The notes under the pieces were generated by a model, which searched no databases, had not been told where the DNA came from, and saw only the letters and a list, made by a program, of their open reading frames with translations. A DNA stretch of 64,000 nt from Nemertoderma westbladi. Lineage: Eukaryota; Xenacoelomorpha; Nemertodermatida; Nemertodermatidae. Of the stretch, positions 21,887-32,409 are shown piece by piece. Where the stretch lies: assembly GCA_032718475.1 (NCBI GenBank), contig JAUCBJ010008659.1:22290-86289 (forward strand), read 5' to 3'. The stretch's first letter is position 1. Every line of letters starts with the position of its first letter. A program made the position numbers and the translations under genes.

Positions 21887-23357
21887 TCGTAATTCAGTCT
21901 ACAGAATTTATTTCTGGTGTTCCGAATTTTGTCTTCCAAGTCAGATCTCAAGTATGAATCTTTCCATTACGGAGTTCAATGCTATATATCTACCTAAGTC
22001 AAGAGTCACATTCAAACTATTACTCGCTATTCTATTTTACTCGAATGTCTACGATTTCTAAACAACTTGGAAGTATCTTGCAATAAAGTTGTAATTCGAG
22101 AACATCTATATTCAATGAGAACACCAACTGTTGGAGCTAAAATGTATAGCCCCCAGACAGTCATAAGGGCTTTTGAGTATTTTTGCATTCCAAGGTCTTT
22201 GTATGAGAGAATGCGACGTGATTATGAATTGCCGAGTGTTAGAACTTTGACAAAACTTACCAACAAAGCAAAGAACCTTGACGATTTGGAATTTATATCT
22301 ATAGTACTTAACAGTTTAGAAGAGAGGCAATATCAACGTGTTGTAATTGTCGATGAAGTTCATGTTAAACAACTTTACTCTACCAAGGGGGTGAACTGTT
22401 CTGTCAAGCAGCCAATAGACCTGGGAAACCAGCAAAAACACCGCTAGCCATACTTGTTTATTGTTTATTTGGAGGACCACATTTCTGAGTGAAAATGATT
22501 CCAGTTCGTACACTCGATGCTGCCTTTCAGTTCTTGCATGTGGATGCTGTAATTAATGCCATTGATGCAGCAGGTGGCAAGGTGTGTACTATTGTCTGTG
22601 ATGATAATCGTATGAATCAGAAGTTTTTTAAACTCTTTCCTACAGTTCCTAATGAGCCTTGGCAGACTATAACAAACATATTTCTATTATACGATTTTGT
22701 TCATATTTGGAAGAATATTAGAAATAATTGGATAGCAGAGAAAACAATTGAGCTCGAGTATGTTCCAATGCTTGGTGAACATGTTGGGAAGAAGCTCCTA
22801 GCAAAGTGGCATGACATTGTTGATCTATGGAAGCTTGAAGAGGGTAAGATTATGAAATTATCGCGGCTAAATGAAGTAGCTGTTTGGCCAAAACCAGTAG
22901 AGCGCCAAAAAGTATCTATTATGCTTAGAGTTTTCTGTGATAAAACCATTTCAGCTTTAAATACTCACCCCAACATTAATAGAGAGATAGACAATACAGG
23001 AACTGCTATATTTCTCGATATATTTACACGTTGTTGGAAGATTCTAAATGTAAAAGAACCTAGTTTCGATAAACGTTTCTGAGATGACCTTCGGGGGGCT
23101 GTTTCTGATCCAGAAGATTTTCGCCTTGAAGAACTGTTGTGTTTAGTAAATATGACAGAGAACATGAATCCATGTAATGTTGTTAGACTAAAAACTTTCT
23201 TTAAAAACGTCGGACATAGCTGATGCTCTATGTGATACTCTGAGAGGAATAGTTGCCCTTGTAATGCATTTACTGGCCAATACTCATACGTATGTTCTTA
23301 TTGGAGAATTTTGCTCCGATCCCATTGAGTTAATATTTAGTAAGTTGCGCCAGGGAG

Positions 23358-23964
23358 CCTGTTCTGTTACCTGGGATCATGGATCCGGAAGTCAAGTGAG
23401 GACCTTCGAATACGTAAGGGAAAGGCATGGACAGCCTTGAATAGGCTTTCCAGGATTTGAAAGTCACCGAGAATTAATCGGAAACTTCAGGTCCGATTAT
23501 TTAGAGCAGCAGTAGTTCCAATACTCCTCTACGGGAGTCCATGCTGGGCTCTAACTGCTAATGACACCAAATCTCTGGATGGCATATTCACAAGAAAGCT
23601 ACGCCGGGTTCATTGTGTCAAGTACAATGCACACATCTCCAACCAGACACTATATAACATTGGAGGTGTCTCATTGGTTCCCCCAAGCTTGACACTAGAA
23701 CAAAATCGCCTCCGCTTTGCAGGACATTGCTTTCGCCGTGAGGACCAGCCAGTGCATAATCTTGTACTTTGGCAGCCTTTTGGAGTGAATAAGCATGGTG
23801 GACAGCCCATGACTTTCTTGAGACGCATCTTAAAGGGCCTTGAAGATGCGGATGATCTAGCAAATGTCATGGGTGATAGGGAGTTGTGGCGGTGCAATTT
23901 TGTTGACAATCCGGCACAGCATTCTTAAAAATGCAGCATGCCGATCCTAGTAGTAGTAGTAGTA
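23358..23964 (+). mobile_element. Family B LINE, 5'-truncated, inserted in the P-like transposase
   Basis: The insertion is flanked by the exact 9-bp duplication GCCAGGGAG (23349-23357 and 23965-23973) and ends in a (TAG)n tail. It carries the last roughly 200 codons of family B ('LGSWIRKS' region, 'LLYGSPCWALTA', 'CVKYNAHISNQTLYNIGGV', 'RFAGHCFRREDQPVHNLVLW'), mostly open from 23674 to 23928. It is 5'-truncated, as expected for target-primed reverse transcription. The host coding blocks on the two sides would be continuous in a P-type transposase. Confidence 0.93.
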
Positions 23965-25263
23965 GCCAGGGAGATGGTGGCGCTTACTTTCTTTCAGTTT
24001 TTGAGGTGATATCCAAATTACACATTGCTAAACTCTTGTTAAGTACAGAGGAAGACACTGATACAAAGGAAGGCCATATGTGTAATAGCTGTTCGCGTCA
24101 ATTATCAGAAGCAGAGTGTGATATTCTCGATAATCTTGCTGATCTGGAGATGAAGATTTTGTTTGAAACCAAAATGTCCCTGGTCTATATCGCTGGTTAT
24201 CTCGAATTCAAAGATCCATCTGGTAGCTCTACTTCTAGTTATTCATACTTCTATTACAATAAATATGGAGAATTTCAGGATTCAGTATCTTTCGGTGTAC
24301 TCAAATATCTACGAGACAGCATTTCCCAATGGGTATTTTTTTGTCTTAGTTTATTTGTTGGATTGGACCTTGAAATTACAATTTGCTGAAACTCTCTAAT
24401 GAAGTACTTTTCTGCAGTGCAGCGGAAATACTCATTTGAATGCTCGCAAAAACACACTAAGATATGAGCAAACATATTTCTTAACAATTTAGCAAAACTT
24501 ATGACACCGCGTTCCATTAAAGAGCCTGCTCAGAAAGTTTTAAAACTTTCTCGTGAGAATTAATTTCTTTATTATATTATTCGGTTCTCTCTCTCATAAT
24601 TATTTGATTTATTTATAAAAATAATAGTTATAATATTTGCTGTTTTTTTGGAAAGTAATATATTTCATCCTCATACAGTTTCAACAGCGTCAATTTATGA
24701 TAAAATCTATAATGTAACTTCAAATCACTGATAGAAAAACACTTATAAAGAAAATTATGAGATAAAAATTTTCCTCCACCTTAATTGACTCGCTTCGCTC
24801 GGACAGTTACTGTCTCGTATTGTTTTCCTTAAAGAAACACTTTATGAGGCATTATGTAAACAATAACACTTTCTTAAAAAACTATGTTTTATAAAACTAC
24901 ATTCTTCTTACATAGATACATAAAGCAATTTATTGGTAACTCGTCTACATTACTTTCCTCTCTTCGCTCCGCCAGTAAACCAACCATCTTGTACTGTTTA
25001 CCTATAAAGTGCACATCATATTGCAATAAATATTTATTTATAGATATTATTACTTTAGTACATACAAAAATCATACCGTACGTTATTTCAATAACATATC
25101 TGCAACATGACTGCAACCTGTGTATGATGTGTATTTAATATTAATATTAATTATCCATAAAAAAATTAAAGCCAAATACACATAACTGTATTTTGTTATA
25201 ATATTGCCATGAAATTGACATGAATAATATTATTATTATCTCCCAAACGTCCTGAAACGAGAT

Positions 25264-25333
25264 AAAAACAACTGGCCTCCAGCTCAAAACTCAGCTGACA
25301 CGGCTTCATGGCCTTATATTATAGGAGGCCATG
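25264..25333 (-). repeat. Right terminal inverted repeat of the P-like element
   Basis: This is the inverse of 20206-20275. It is followed by GTACAAAC (25334-25341), the second copy of the target duplication. Read inwards it starts CATGGCCTCCTATAATATAAGG. Confidence 0.93.
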
Positions 25334-25341
25334 GTACAAAC

Positions 25342-28100
25342 AAATCACTTGACAATCACAGACATACACTTATTGTACTTTTTACAAACGCTTGTAGCTA
25401 AAGAATGAGGCGAAAATAAAACTTCTGGTTCACCCAGCAAGGAGGAGGGAGGTGTAAAATATAGCTGTTTCAAAATTTTGTTGCAATCACATTAATATTT
25501 GTAATGTAGAAAAATTTGGGGGGGGGGGGGTGGTGGTGTGGGGCGGCGGTCCAGGTACCTGAATTACGACACAAAATGTGGTGATTTGTAATTTTAGAGA
25601 GGAACCACTAAAATGTAAAATAATTTGTAAGATTGTAGGGAAAACTTTCTGTGACTACAATTTTAAAATGTTGGTTGTCAAGGCCAATTTTAAATGAATC
25701 AAAATAACAAATCCGCATCTTAAAATCATGATATGCTCTGTAGATTGATGTGGTTCATGCTTTGATAAGCTGAAGTCAACATTATTTCTTATTATAAGAA
25801 ATCTACCATTTCCAAATTATTGTGATGTGGGTAGTGTAAGCAATTTATCACGCCTTCGTAGGCAGCACTATAAAAAATACACTCCCTCGTGATTCTAATC
25901 TAATATACTGTAAATACAGTATAATATTTTCCATATTATCCCCATCCGCATTCCTTAATTCAAGCCCCTACCATTTGCCATCCAATATACAACAGCCTTT
26001 TCCTTCACAGCTACAACCCCTTAATAAACCCACCAGTTAGCAATATTATAACCGCGCCCCTGCCCTGGCATCTCTCCCACAACCTTCACCCAATGGGAGA
26101 GCTTCTACTATTTGGCCTTGCATACTTCAGGGAATTATTTTTATAGCCAATAAAAACTCTTACATAAAGTTGCAGTGTATACGGTTACTGGTCAGTTTGC
26201 CAGTCATCCTCAGCAATTGATACTTAGGGGTCAAGTCCATATTGACCCCAAACACCGGGTTTATAAGTGGCCACATTTCAAGAATTCAGCAGTAGAAACA
26301 CTCGGCCTTGTAGATGGCAGCCCCTGGCATGCTATCTTGTCTCAGTTTCTCAGCAGTCGAGCTGGACTGTTCCTATACTCACCTTTACTTCGCCTAGTGG
26401 GGCTTAGGAGCGCGGGTAGTTCCCGCTGAGAACAGAGCTTTTGGCCAACCAGCCCTCTAGAGCTTCCGCACTCTGCCCGCAGACTCATTGGAGCGACCTT
26501 CGATCAAACCTCTGAGTCGTAGGACAAAGTAGCAGCTAACATCCTGCGTCCAATCGGTCCCACCCCCGTTTGGACACAGAAAGTAACCTGGTGTTTTCCA
26601 ATAGCGTGAAGCCGAACCAAGTTATTACGACTTTATACTTTTTCAGAGTATTTTAGCACCAGAAACGACTAATACTGTATTTTTGTACCATTTTTGGTTA
26701 CAATTTTTTGGATTGTATTATTTTTCGAGGCTATACTTTGGATCCTAACGGACCCAAAGCATCCCTCACCCGGTTTCTCTTTTTCCTTCTTCCCAGAGGG
26801 TTTTCTGTGGTGTTACATACCGTACACTATTTTTATTCAAAGGAAAATATTAATAACATCTGGAAAATAGAAATCACTGTGTTTTTGTTCTATTTGAAAG
26901 GGTTGAGGAAGTCCGTAAATAACAAGTCGTTGAAGGACCGTGTTCTGTGCAAGCTATTTTCAAGTCAGTATTTTCCACCGAGAAACAAAAAGAGTAAACT
27001 AGTGACTTAGCACTTGGAATATTTTTTGAGATGCTTTTAAAAGCCGTTTAGGAGCTTTTCGTGCTGAAGGTACGAGAAATCCTTTACAGGTAGGACCTTC
27101 TCAATAATATTGTATAAATTGTATTAACAAAATATATAATATATATATAATTTTAATATTGATATATAATATTAAAATGAAAAATCCCCAATCCATAAAA
27201 TATACACTCTATTGAAGGCTCATTATACATGTTGCACGTTGGGACGGGTTATAAACACAAATTCTTCCTTAATGTGTTCATATGTCCTTAATGTGTTCAT
27301 ATTTACACATCACTAATAACTTGAAATGCTCTGAAATGGTTCAAAAAGAAGATGCGTATATATATTATATTCAATTTCACCTCATTAAGCATAAACACAC
27401 CACTCATAAGAATTGCATCTACGCCCTAGAGAATAACTAATAAGCAAATAAGGTGGGGCGAGCGACGAAGAAACGGTGAGCCTTAGATTAGGGGTACCAT
27501 TATTCAACCTGTCGTTCTGTTGCTCTGTCGTCGTGTACAATATTTAAACGTTAACTCGGCCAATCCTTTATGAAATCTAACCAAACTTGGTACACAGGTT
27601 GTTTGGCAAAAGTTTATACATTTTCCAAGTAGAATTTACATGTGGCCTTTAAGAAGCTAAGATAAAAGCAGTTAATTAGTTCATTATGTTAATTGCGGTA
27701 AAAATCGGCATTTCCAGCTTGTCATTTCTTTAAATCACTTATTTATACTATAAGGTTTAAATAATTATACAGTACTTAACAATTAGACAGCTGGATTCTT
27801 TAATAATTAAATAATATGGAATCACCTGGATTCCATTATAGTTTTTAACTATTTCAACGTTCAAGTGATTTGCTCTAATGTGTTTTAGATTTATCTAAGC
27901 ATAATTAAAAACTCCCACTTTTTCTACACTCTGGCTTGCAAACTCCCCCGTTCCCATCTATGCTACAGCAGCTAAATGTATTAGGTTGAGTGGGAAGGTA
28001 CTGTAATTGTAAGTAACAATAGTAACATTGACAGTATTCCTCGAATCCCACCCTGCCTGCCTTCCGATTCCTATTAGTCTGTAAGCAAAAAATTAATAAA
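25342..28100. other. No gene recognised; dispersed-repeat flanks and a G run
   Basis: 25342-25500 and about 27440-27660 resemble consecutive parts of the repeat at 52840-53345, so most of the sequence between them may be a second insertion into the same old repeat. A G-rich run is at 25518-25540. A moderately GC-rich patch at 26200-26600 has no gene I recognise. The small open frames at 26175-26429 and 26708-27010 have no family resemblance. Confidence 0.45.
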
Positions 28101-28108
28101 TTATAAAT

Positions 28109-28328
28109 TATTTTCGGCCAAAGCCGGAGGCTACCCGGACCCAAAGGCTCCTCTTTCGATAGCTGCTACCCGAGGGTAGGGGTGGGCGCTACTCCTATCC
28201 CAATATTTGCTCCCAGTTATTTAACTGGTACTCATTTTATCGACCCCAGTGGATGAAAGGCTTAGTGGACCCTGGCCGGGCCGAACCTACAACCAATAGA
28301 TGGCAGGACCGGCGCTCAACCAACTGAG
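28109..28328 (-). mobile_element. tRNA-derived SINE with target duplication
   Basis: On the minus strand it begins with an A-box-like segment AACTCAGTTGGTTGAGCG (close to the tRNA consensus TAGCTCAGTTGG). About 40 bases later comes a B-box-like GTAGGTTCGGCCC. A tRNA-unrelated body follows, with the phrase CCACTGGGGTCGATAAAATG then AGTACCAGTTAAATAACTGG. The copies of TTATAAAT at 28101-28108 and 28329-28336 flank it and look like target duplications. The same body motif recurs at 42620-42665 on the plus strand. Confidence 0.8.
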
Positions 28329-29004
28329 TTATAAATATTTTATTGCTATTTCATGTAAATGATGGATATAATAACATTAAATACCGGTACCATTCACGGC
28401 ATGGCAGTTTTAGGCTTATAACTGAAATAGTTTATACAACGAAATAGTTGTTTGCTGTTACCCCTTATTCGATTATTTCTAGCCCAACAATTTTTTTCGC
28501 GCACGAACCCTATTAACTTCATTTTTTCGCTAAAGGCTTTATGAAGGTAAATTAATTTAATAATATTATATTACCCATTTTTCTACATCGGCATAAGATA
28601 CGTATTTACAGGTATTTGACAAATAAAATAGGCGAAGGCAAAGTCCCCCCCCCCCCCCCCCATCCGCTTGTAATCTTTATTATAAAATCCAAATCATGCG
28701 AATTTAAAGGATAGGGTTTTATGTATTCTACAAATTTATTGAAATTTCGTAAAATAATATCTGTTTCACTGAGCCTCGTGCTGCGCGAAGGCACCACAAA
28801 CGTGTTATTACACCCCTATACCTGGACTGGACAGACCATGGTTGTTAATCAATAATAAATTATATCAAGTATTCTTATTCCAGGTTGCCTTGAATATTTT
28901 TACTCAAAATATATTGTATAGTATCACAATTTAAGTGTATAATTTATATATATATATTATGATGTCTAGTAATAAGATTTCCTTAGCCGATGAACATTAT
29001 AATT

Positions 29005-30190
29005 AATATATTATTAATGATGTGTTGGTCATCGCCAACCAACCGAGGTATGAAAACCAGTCGAGATTCCTTCACCAACTAATATATAATAACTTATATT
29101 TTTTTCTATGCATATCTATGTATTTCTATACATTTTGATCAAAGTTCTAATAAACTAAAATAAACAGAATTATTATATATGTAAGTTTCACCGGTACAAA
29201 TTATTCTAAATATTCTTACTGCACAATAATGAAATTTAATTGTCCGCCCAAAATTTTATAAACTGTTTCACATCTACAATAGATATCGCAATAAGACCCT
29301 GATCCTGCACTACCGGTTGTTTACAAGGACGTTGTTGAATTAACGTTTCAGGTGAAGTAACCACCTTATTGCGTTTTTGACCATTCCTTTTGCCCATTCA
29401 AGTGAGATCAACATTGTTATTATCCGTACAACAGTAGGCCTACCATTAAACCCCCAACGAGCAGACTAGTTAGAGGCCTACTTCTGAAAGTAACAGAGTA
29501 GCCGCACAAACCATATTACAAATTCTAGTGGCAATTGTACAATAAATAAAAATAAAAATAAACACCCCAAACCCGGATTCTATCGGCTAAATGAAACCCG
29601 CAACTTATAAATGATATAAATAAATTATTACTGGTAGGCCTATGCAGCTATGCTATAAACACAGAAACAGTAAATCCGTCTAAATGGATCTAAGAACTGC
29701 TGCTGAATCAGTTTATAAAAAATTTTGGCGGGACAGTTACATTTCATTATTGCGCAGTAAGAATATTTTGGATTAAATTTGGGGTTAAGTTAATAACAAT
29801 AATGGGTTATATGCAGTGGGGTTACAGTTTATATATTTATTGTATATGGTATCTTGTATATGTGAAACAGTTTATATAAAAACAATTTGCGAGACATTTA
29901 AATTTCATTATTGGGCAGTAAGAATATTTTAGATTAAATTTGGTCATCTCAGTTTAGCTCAGCTTTAGACAAATAAATTCCTAGTTTTAGTTAATATTTC
30001 TATTTGTACCGGTGAAACTTAGACATATATATTCTGTTTATTTTAGTACTATAACTTTGAAAAAAAATGTATATAAATGCATAGATATTCATAGAAATAT
30101 AAGTTATTATATATTAGTTGGTGAAGGAATCTCGACTGGTTTTCATACCTCGGTTGGCGGGCGATGACCAACACATCATTCAATAATACT
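29005..30190. repeat. Long inverted-repeat element in eag intron 4
   Basis: The left arm at about 29005-29290 and the right arm at about 29700-30190 are inverted copies: 'aatgatgtgttggtcatcgc' pairs with 'gggcgatgaccaacacatca', and 'aaccagtcgagattccttc' pairs with 'gaaggaatctcgactggtt'. The right side holds two versions of the inner block 'cagtttat..cagtaagaatatttt' (29708 and 29866). There is no coding region. It is a MITE or degraded foldback transposon. Confidence 0.8.
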
Positions 30191-30212
30191 GTATATATAT
30201 CTATATATATAT

Positions 30213-30355
30213 TATATAGAAACAATGTGATCCAGTCTCCTATCAAAAATGAAACCTAACAACATATAAACACTTTAATAACTGCACGAATAACTATCCT
30301 ATATATTAGAAAATAGGATAAATAGGAGACTGGATCACATTGTTTCTATATATAT
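30213..30355. repeat. Perfect short inverted repeat near eag exon 4
   Basis: The arm agaaacaatgtgatccagtc.. at about 30218-30244 pairs with ..gactggatcacattgtttct at about 30323-30349, perfect over at least 25 bp, with about 80 bp between. It lies within 80-220 bp of the donor site of exon 4, inside the next intron. Confidence 0.88.
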
Positions 30356-30430
30356 ATTTCGCCAGTCAGGTTGTACTGTACCCATATTGTTTCTTATATA
30401 TATATTATATATATAAAAGTTAATACTAAC

Positions 30431-30853
30431 ATTTTGTGGTGAACCGGTCTCATTTGAACGAATGAACTCAAAGAGGTCGTATGGTATACACGACAACATG
30501 TCAATAACAAACCACGATTTCAAATAATTCCATCTAATGAGTTTTGGATCGGAAACAACCTCCTCCATGGAGCCGACATATGTGGTGTGAAAGTTGAGAA
30601 TCACATCAATGAGGAATATGAAGTCAATAATGCTATCTGTGACCAGTAATGCCATTTCTGCGGTGGTTCGATGGGCGTTGTCATTTAGCAAAATGACAAA
30701 TGTTAGTTTATATGGAACAATAATGGCCGTATAGAAAGTAAATAGTAATATGATCCAATCCCATGTTGTTTTAAATAACTTATAATGCAGGATTATAAAC
30801 ATAGGAGTTTTAGGTGACTCGTGTTTGTATTCCGGTAGAGGCTCACTTCCAAC
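30431..30853 (-). CDS. eag: EAG-type K+ channel, coding exon 4 (pre-S1 to S3)
   Basis: This exon encodes 141 residues in phase 0 at both ends. The acceptor is ...attttag|GTT at 30854 and the donor is AAT|gttagt at 30430. It starts '[17 protein letters not shown]', the conserved segment just before S1 in EAG channels. S1 '[20 protein letters not shown]' follows, then a divergent S1-S2 linker, S2 '[20 protein letters not shown]' with its acidic residues, '[20 protein letters not shown]', and S3 '[18 protein letters not shown]'. The sequence is closer to EAG (KCNH1/KCNH5) than to ERG or ELK in the pre-S1 and S2-S3 segments. The product would be a voltage-gated K+ channel subunit of the plasma membrane. 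The next exon (S4 sensor, pore) was not found in this window. Confidence 0.94.
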
Positions 30854-31466
30854 CTAAAATAAATTACAAATTAAATACAATCAGGTAAATGTAATAGTAT
30901 AGTATAACCTACAGTAGTTGCAATTGGTTGCAGTTTCTAGAACCGTCGATGGTAAATACACAATACAATACCATATAGCCATGTTCTAGGCGAGTATTCC
31001 ATAATGAATTTAAAACTGAAACATTTTCGTGGTTACCTCCACAAATTATTGGCAGATATTTCTATTAGCAGCTTTCATGGTCGTATCTACTGTAGAAGAG
31101 AGTGGATGGGAATCTCAAGCATTTAGTACGAAAAATGATCATAATATCCATATCATATTACATTTGAAACATGTGTGTGACTAATGCACTTCCTTACTAT
31201 AATCCTATAAACAAGTCCGAATATTGAATTACACCTCTAAGAAACTACAGCCAGGACACTGAATAACCTTATATAATTTAATACAAGGGCTACTGTATGT
31301 ATAATGTATCTAATGTAGTTCATTATGTCATGTGGGGTGTAATCTACCAGGCCGCAGTAAATCTTTTCAACTCATATATTTTTCCTTTAATCTTGTGATG
31401 AACAAAGTATATTTTTGACAGACCAATATCAAGCAATTAAAATTAATTGGAAACAGAGAAACAATA

Positions 31467-31591
31467 TGTTTGTTTATATGGAACAATAATGGCCGTGAAG
31501 AAAGTACTGTAAATAGTAATATGATCCAATCACATGTTGTTTTAAATAACTTATAATGCAGGATTATAAACATATGAGTTTTAGGTGACTC
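31467..31591 (-). pseudogene. Partial duplicate of eag exon 4
   Basis: This is about 120 bp nearly identical to the upstream part of exon 4 (30698-30815), encoding the start of S1 ('[19 protein letters not shown]'). It differs by a Trp-to-Cys change, a small insertion ('actgt' in gaaagtactgtaaatag) that shifts the frame, and a few substitutions. It lies in the same orientation, about 0.6 kb before exon 4 in the direction of transcription. Neither the acceptor nor the rest of the exon is duplicated, so it is unlikely to be spliced in productively. Confidence 0.92.
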
Positions 31592-31613
31592 TTATCTGTA
31601 ATTTAATTACAGA

Positions 31614-32276
31614 TAAGTCCTCAGCAAGTCTCTGATCGGATGAGCATAAGCTCAAAGGATGGTATGCTTGAGCATGTGGACGACTTCTGTTACCTGGGAT
31701 CATGCATCCGGAAGTCAGGTGAGGAGCTTCGAATACGTAAGGGAAAGGCTTTCCAGGATTTGGAAGTCCCCGAGAATTAATCGGAAACTTAAAGTCCGAT
31801 TATTTAGAGCAGCAGTAGTTCCAGTACTCCTCTACGGGAGTCCATGCTGGGCTCTAACTGCTGAGGACACCAAATCTCTGGATGGCACATTCACAAGAAT
31901 GCTACGCCGGGTTCATTGTGTCAAGTACAATGCACACATCTCCAACCAGACACTATATAACATTGGAGGTGTCTCATTGGTTCCCCCAAGCTTGACACTA
32001 GAACAAAATCGCCTCCGCTTTGCAGGACATTGCTTTCGCCGTGAGGACCAGCCAGTGCATAATCTTGTACTTTGGCAGCCTCATGGAGTGAATAAGCATG
32101 GTGGACAGCCCATGACTTTCTTGAGACGCATCTTAAAGGACACTGGCCTTAAAGATGCGGATGATCTAGCAAATGTCATGGGTGATAGGGAGTTGTGGCG
32201 GTGCAATTTTGTTGACAAGCCGGCACAGCATTCTTAAAAATGCAGCTACAATGCAGCATGCCGATCCTAGTAGTAG
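31614..32276 (+). mobile_element. Family B LINE, 5'-truncated, with target duplication
   Basis: TAATTACAGA at 31604-31613 and again at 32277-32286 flank the copy. It carries the C-terminal part of family B ('LLYGSPCWALTAEDTKSLDG' to 'ELWRCNFVDKPAQHS' and stop at 32235), open over about 190 codons except for a small deletion near 31750. The 3' end is (TAG)n. It is very similar to the copy at 38889-40247. It sits in eag intron 3, next to the duplicated exon piece, in the opposite orientation to the gene. Confidence 0.92.
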
Positions 32277-32409
32277 TAATTACAGAAAGGATTTTTTTAT
32301 TTCATTTTTTAATATTATTTAATTAGATTTTATTTAATTATTTTTGCTTTATATAATTTGGTTATAACACAGCTAGAGAGTAAAGTAAAATGTCATCATT
32401 TGTTAAGCA

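Larger units (their letters stand above)
21329..24562 (+). pseudogene. THAP-domain P-type transposase, broken
   Basis: Frame 21329-21649 begins with a THAP zinc-binding domain: 'CCVTNCSSNYAKEESSCRVF', 'DLEERKKWMCAM' and 'VCIKHWHDNF' supply the C-x4-C...C-x2-H pattern and the expected aromatic and basic residues. Later frames hold P-type RNase-H-like transposase blocks: 'RVVIVDEVHVKQLY' (22350) with the first catalytic Asp, 'LLYDFVHIWKNIRNNW' (22690) with the second, and at 23310-23360 'GEFCSDPIELIFSKLRQG', which supplies the Glu. After a LINE insertion the block 'GGAYFLSVFEVISKLHIAKL' follows, and 'NIFLNNLAKLMTPRSIKEP' closes the C-terminus near 24560. A 101-bp tandem duplication at 21685-21886 (101 is not divisible by three) and further frameshifts make it nonfunctional. 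Confidence 0.9.
20206..25333 (+). mobile_element. P-element-like DNA transposon, inactivated
   Basis: The 5,128-bp element is flanked by an exact 8-bp duplication GTACAAAC (20198-20205 and 25334-25341). Its ends are about 70-bp inverted repeats (20206-20275 and 25264-25333) that match except for about six positions, and the right end begins CATGGCCTCCTATAATATAAGG when read inwards. That is the same style as the canonical P-element terminus (CATGATGAAATAACATAAGG), and 8-bp target duplications are typical of the P superfamily. Inside are a THAP-domain frame and P-type transposase blocks. It is dead: frameshifts, a 101-bp tandem duplication and an inserted LINE break the gene. A related unoccupied target is present in the window at 52830-52880. 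Confidence 0.93.

Noticed and set aside
1-30400. Later exons of the eag gene (S4, pore, cyclic-nucleotide-binding homology domain) on the minus strand
   Set aside because: I looked for S4 (RLLRLGR-type) and selectivity-filter (GFGN-type) coding segments and did not recognise any. They may lie beyond the window after a long intron or may have been missed.
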